This document shows, in pieces, positions 59,471 to 64,000 of a stretch of 64,000 nucleotides of DNA (within the stretch, counting starts at the first letter, position 1; every line of letters starts with the position of its first letter). The DNA is taken from contig NC_037680.1 in assembly GCF_003255815.1 (NCBI RefSeq), positions 24,520,470-24,584,469 on the forward strand. Reading direction: 5' to 3'. The notes below the pieces were generated by a model. It was not told where the DNA came from. It searched no databases and saw only the letters and a list, made by a program, of their open reading frames with translations. A program made the position numbers and the translations under genes. Source of the stretch: Theropithecus gelada (Eukaryota > Chordata > Mammalia > Primates > Cercopithecidae).

Positions 59471-60634
59471 AAACTTCTTTTATAGTTTATATAAAGGAGC
59501 TACTCTTCTAAAGTAAAGATACACACATTCAAATTATGGAATATGGATGAAATCTAAGAGATTCTTTGGGCTAAACCTGTTCTTTCAAAATAAAATAATG
59601 GATGCCCTGGGATCTTAATTTGTTCAGTTTTAAATATTTAGAAAATGTAGAGCTAGACTAGGGCCCTTCTTCCCCTCTTCTTGTATGATGACTATTCTGC
59701 TTCTGTACTTGTCTTCTCTGGTGTTTCTCTCTGATGGTAAAGATAAGTCTACCTCCTATGATTTTAGTTATGGTTTTCCCCTAGGGTTAGTGACTTCTGT
59801 ACACTCTGGCTTGAGCATGACTGAACCACAGGAGTTATACCTTATCTATAATTGTTTACGGGTCAAGTCCACAAATAGGTACAGAAAAATAAAGGAGAAC
59901 AAAATAGATATATTTTAAGAAGTATAATGAGGAATGAATTGATGACTGTTACTGGGTATTTTATTAATTATAATTTAATATAAAATGACAATCACAATTA
60001 CATAGTGATGTATATTTGAAGTGACTTTACTGATTACATTTTGAAGATATATTATGGGCATGATCTGGCAACTTTATTGCAATCTAAATTGAATTTTCTC
60101 TGCTGTCTCCTTCCCTCTATTCATCCCTGCCCCATTTAACAGATCTGGAATAAGATATCTAAAGCACAGTGACACATAAAAAGAGAAGAGAAGAAAGGTT
60201 ACATACTTTCTTGTATTTGAACTAACCTTTATATTAGTCCATTTTGTCTCCATATTCATGTTTGTAGATATAAAAATGTGCATTTCTCAATAGTGTGCAA
60301 AGTATTTCTAAATGTTACATATATGTTTTATATATATATAGACTTATATATATATGTATGTCTTAGCCAATCAAAGGCACCAAAAATGTTATACTCTATC
60401 TAATTTTCTTATAGCACCAAAAAATAAACAAATCTTTCTTCTTGAAATCTAACATAATCAGAGGAAACATTGAGTACAGAAGGCAAGCCCTACTCTAAGA
60501 GGGTAGTTGTTTGATAATGGGGTGAGAACATGGAAGCTGTGTCTTGTAGCTTTTTCACGGGGTATTACACTGATGACAATAATGATTATGAATATTACAG
60601 TTACTGTTTCTGTTTCTTTTACATATGTGGCATA
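59471..60634. other. Unassigned AT-rich sequence
   Basis: No gene or repeat family. A (TA)n-rich patch occurs at ~60318-60360. Confidence 0.4.
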
Positions 60635-60785
60635 TGCCTCATTTTATTGAATTCTCACTTAGGTGTACATATGATTTGTATCCTTGTTTAATGTATGAGG
60701 TAACTAAGATCTAAAAGAGAGAATCAAGTTACTTACTCAAGTTTCACAATCTAGAAGAGGTTGAATATTGACTTGGAAATCTATC
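60635..60785 (-). mobile_element. MIR SINE, antisense
   Basis: GAATTCTCACTTAGGTGTAC (~60650), TATGAGGTAACTAAGATCTA (~60695), then CAAGTTACTTACTCAAGTTT (~60725) follow the antisense MIR order (CTCACAACAACCC, GATGAGGAAACTGAGGC, AAGTAACTTGCCCAAGGTC). Confidence 0.72.
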
Positions 60786-61464
60786 TCCAAGCTCCCAGAA
60801 TCTGAAATCTTAGCAAGTCATTTCTCTATTAGTTATTCTTCAAATTCCAACTCAGTGATCCCAAGTAGTTTTCTATTCACTTTTGTTTGATTTTCTTACT
60901 CGAAGAAATGTAAGGGTTTAAAATAACAGAGTCATGACCATCTTTAGCTTGTCCACCCAGCACCTGATTCTCTGTGAATTGCCCTTCAGGGCTTCAGTGA
61001 ACATGATCTCTGTGTTCTCTTTCTACAGTGGGCCCTTGCGTTCTAGATGCAGGGCTGAACGTTTGCTCCAGGGCTGGTCAGCACACCTCCTTCCAGGAGA
61101 GAGAGAAGGAGCAGTATCTCTCTGATGCTGGAACACGTATCATGCAAAATTGGTCCATGCCCTTCCTCTGCCACCTGAAGAAGTAGCGAGTAGAGCACAG
61201 ACTACAAGGGGAGGCTTTGTTCCAGTTGTGACTGAATTCTACAAAAACTTCTGTCCTACTTTATTTTATTTCTTGAGACATCTCAAGATCCTTATAATAA
61301 ATTGCCTTTTCATTTTAGCTACTTCAAATTCGGTATCTGTAACTTTTAACCCAAGGGAAAATCTCAGCCTGGATACTGTAGTCCTGAGCTAGTCTTCAAA
61401 TTTTTGACTCTCATCACAATTAAATAAGAAGTCCTCAATTTTCCATTATTAATTCATTATCAAA
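60786..61464. other. Unassigned sequence, partly GC-richer
   Basis: A GC-richer segment (~61020-61230) follows a polypyrimidine-AG (CTCTTTCTACAG, 61017-61028). I see no matching donor site or protein domain, so I do not call an exon. Confidence 0.35.
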
Positions 61465-61580
61465 TATGATCAAACATCTATTCTTTGACAGCGTACTACA
61501 TATTGGGAATATAAATATAAAGAAAAAACAGTCCCTGCCTGAAAGACACTGCCACTAGATTGGGCTGGGTTAGAGGTTAG
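61465..61580 (-). mobile_element. L2-like fragment, antisense
   Basis: TACTACATATTGGGAATATA (~61494) then AACAGTCCCTGCCTGAAAGA (~61528) resembles the antisense L2 'CACTG...GGGGATACA...GGTCCCTGCCCTCATGGAG' segment. It is short. Confidence 0.45.
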
Positions 61581-64000
61581 ATTTTCTTACCTGACTCAGA
61601 CCAGTCTTATTTGGGGAGCAGGGAGTCATTCTCTTTGCTGGCATAGCAACCTTTCTTTCTTTTGTGAAACAAGTTCACAATTAGGGCTGGCCTTAGAAAG
61701 TCATGAAGCAGGCAAAATTTCAGGGTCTTTCAACATCCACTTTACGGCAACTTTTTTTCACCTGACCCCAAGTCTATGATTGCAAGGCCCTTATGGTTTT
61801 CTTTGAATACCAAGGTTCACTCAGTTGATATCTCCAGGAGGTCTCTATATTCCTTATAATCTGTACTCCTTCCAGTAGCAAAAGATTCCAGGCCTGGGTC
61901 TCATTCACTTGATGTTTGATTTTTACTTGATGAAGGCTAGCTAATAGGATGAACCAACATATGGAAAAGTATCAGTGGAAATGATTGAATCTGCATAGCT
62001 TTGATAAGCTATAAATCAGGGCAAATAATGTTGAGGCTTTGGACTCACAGATAAGCTATTTGTTAAGATATTTTTTAGTAGATGAAAGCAATGAGACTTT
62101 TCAAGCATAGCTGGAGATATGCATTTATATATTAAAACTTCTTTCAGTAAATAGAGATGTTTACAGTTTGTGTGTAATTAATCATTGATCATATAAAATC
62201 TGTGTTATCTATGCTATTAACAATTAGATCTCTTTAGAGACTAGCATTTCTGACAATATCCAGGAAAAACCTTCTGTTCGAACATGAATTAACTATAAGG
62301 TTAAAAAGTTTGAAGGAATTTTTTAAAGCTAGAAGCTTTAAAATGTTTCTCATGCTATTAGTTATGCAATAGATCAAGAAGAAAAATAAAATAACTCCCC
62401 AAAATTCCACTTATTGAAAAGCAGAAAGCTTCAGACAGATGTTCCAAATGACAGTAGTTTCCTTTCAAAAGTGTAGTCTGATTAGAAATATAAGAAGTTA
62501 GAGGTGATAGGAGAGCAGTAATGATGTATTTGCACATAAAAGAGCAGAGATAAAAACTTACAAATCTGAAATTACCTCTAGGTGACTTGGCTAAAAGACA
62601 AAACTTGACAATATACTACTGTATATCCAAATTGTACTTTTAGAGTTTTATTTTTTTTAAAGTTTATGAAGTTTTTAAGAAACCATAGTTAAATATTTTA
62701 AAGCTCTAGTGTTTTGTATTTCTACTCTTTAGCCCTTTTTATCATAGATGAACTTTGGCTCCTGTATCTCCATCCTAGGAACAGGAAGGATTTTGACACC
62801 CTTTCTAATTCAACAAGTAATCCACTTCAACTTGAAACTTGTATTTTTAGAATTGGATCCTCTAAACATGACTACTTTAAGTACTACTTTTCAATTGCCT
62901 TATGATACTACTTTTCAATTGCCTTATGATAATTCATGTATGAAATGACATTCAATTGTTAAATATAATTCTTAGTCAGCCAAATTTGTTGACTAATTTA
63001 AATGTAGCTCACCCAACGTGCAATATCTATTATGCTGTTTTCTTCTGAAATACAGTAAAAAGTAAAATAAAATAAAGTCACAGTTTTCAACTGCACTCAA
63101 GCCTTATTATCCTGATCATGAGTTTGAGGACAAAGTGAGCTAAAAGTAAGTACCTATTGATATCTTACCTTCCTCATGATTGACTCAATATGTTACTATT
63201 TTTTTTAATGGGTAGTATTCTAAGTTACAAATGGGCTTGCATTTATCATTTCATTTGCATTTTAATTTATATTCATTTTTTAAGTGGGAAGCAAATCAAC
63301 AACTTCAAGTTCCATTGATATGATTGACAATATAGCAATATCCTGTTTTTATTTAGAGACCATCTGTTTTCAGATTGTCAAGAATCCAATTAATTGAATC
63401 TTCATATGATTCCTTAAATGTACATAAGGGACAGGTTGTCTTTTGGTTTCATTTGGAGAACTGATCAGTTTTACTTTTTTGTTTAAGGTTAAAGAGAAAT
63501 GGAATGAAATAGAGATGAAGAGAGGCAGAGACAGAGTTCAGTTGCTCTATTGCCCGTGAAGAACAGCATGAATGAAGTAGAACATTTACCACTGAGGTAG
63601 AGAATTAGGAAGCATGCCACTTAAGACAAAATGAACATCAGGTTACTGTTTTTCATGAGAAGTTAAGAAACATTAACTCAATTTGAAAAGAGAAAAGTGA
63701 TAAATATGCATTTTGACTTCTAACATAATATCCTGCTTTCTGTGTTTCTACAACTGTCCAAAATGGCCAGGCCACAGCATACTTGGCATATCTGATACCC
63801 AGGTGGATACAACTCCAGCTTCTCTGTAATAAAATTGATTTCAATAATACTAATGGAACAAGAGATAACAATTATTATTTCCTTTATTCATCTTTAGTTT
63901 TGAAACAATTGCCATTTAAAAGAAGAAGATATTGACCGTAACAATGTCATCCTAGTCGTGATAGTATACGGTTTTGCAAGGTATTATCATTGAGGGAACT
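61581..64000. other. Unassigned AT-rich sequence
   Basis: About 2.4 kb with no confident repeat, RNA gene or coding region, apart from a perfect 24-bp tandem duplication at 62882-62929. Confidence 0.4.
62882..62929. repeat. Perfect 24-bp tandem duplication
   Basis: The unit starting TACTACTTTTCAATTGCCTT occurs twice head to tail (62882-62905 and 62906-62929) with no mismatch. Confidence 0.96.

Noticed and set aside
61017..61230. Exon-like GC-rich segment after a polypyrimidine-AG
   Set aside because: No convincing GT donor, the frame closes soon, and no recognisable protein. One acceptor-like site is expected by chance.
1..64000. CRISPR arrays, operons, phage or bacterial defence systems
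   Set aside because: The sequence is primate nuclear DNA; the regular short repeats seen are microsatellites and two- or three-copy tandem duplications without spacers.

Overview
This window looks like primate nuclear DNA, most likely from an Old World monkey. The evidence is its repeat content: Alu, L1P/L1PA, L1M, L2, MIR, MaLR LTRs, Tigger1 and MER5A. One Alu at 4724-5033 has a perfect 15-bp target-site duplication and carries sequence variants (for example GATCCGGCCACTGCACTCC near its 3' end) that I associate with the cercopithecoid AluYR group rather than human AluY. Species assignment is inference; the repeat identities were read from the sequence against remembered family consensus features, not computed.

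I find no supportable cellular protein-coding gene, exon set, tRNA, rRNA, snRNA or CpG island. The open reading frames are short and come from transposons, Alu antisense strands, microsatellites or chance. The window is best read as intergenic or deep intronic, AT-rich sequence.

Layout: 1-5 kb holds an antisense Alu, an antisense L1P with an odd palindromic replacement, and the young AluYR. 7-9 kb holds an antisense L1M, an L1PB/L1MA-type 3' end and a free left Alu monomer. 10.7-11.7 kb carries a diverged pair of ~120-bp direct repeats. 14-16.5 kb is an MLT1-type LTR followed by a long L2 copy. 18-23 kb has an LTR-like tail, MER5-type hAT relics, an L1ME 3' end, L2 and MIR. 26-30 kb has L2, a MaLR LTR, an (AC)22 microsatellite and an antisense L1M. 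32.2-40.4 kb is one fossil L1M with recognisable 5' and 3' ends, interrupted by a complete MST/THE1-like MaLR provirus (minus strand), an L1PA 3' fragment and a truncated Alu. 41.7-43.4 kb is a second nest, an L1ME 3' end split by an antisense L1P. 43.6-49.4 kb has an Alu, Z-DNA-prone sequence, a duplicated hairpin motif, an 18-bp minisatellite, L2 copies and a piggyBac-type MITE (MER85-like) bounded by TTAA. 50.2-52.9 kb is a nearly full-length Tigger1 DNA transposon with both ends, its TA duplication and an Alu inserted into it. 55.8-59.5 kb has AluY, MIR, an LTR relic, L2 and a (CCAT)n array. The remainder, to 64 kb, is mostly unassigned unique sequence.

I did not find a previously undescribed biological system. 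The observations most worth checking are the palindrome that replaces part of an L1, the repeated hairpin motif near 45 kb, the local direct repeat near 11 kb, and several small tandem duplications useful as lineage markers.
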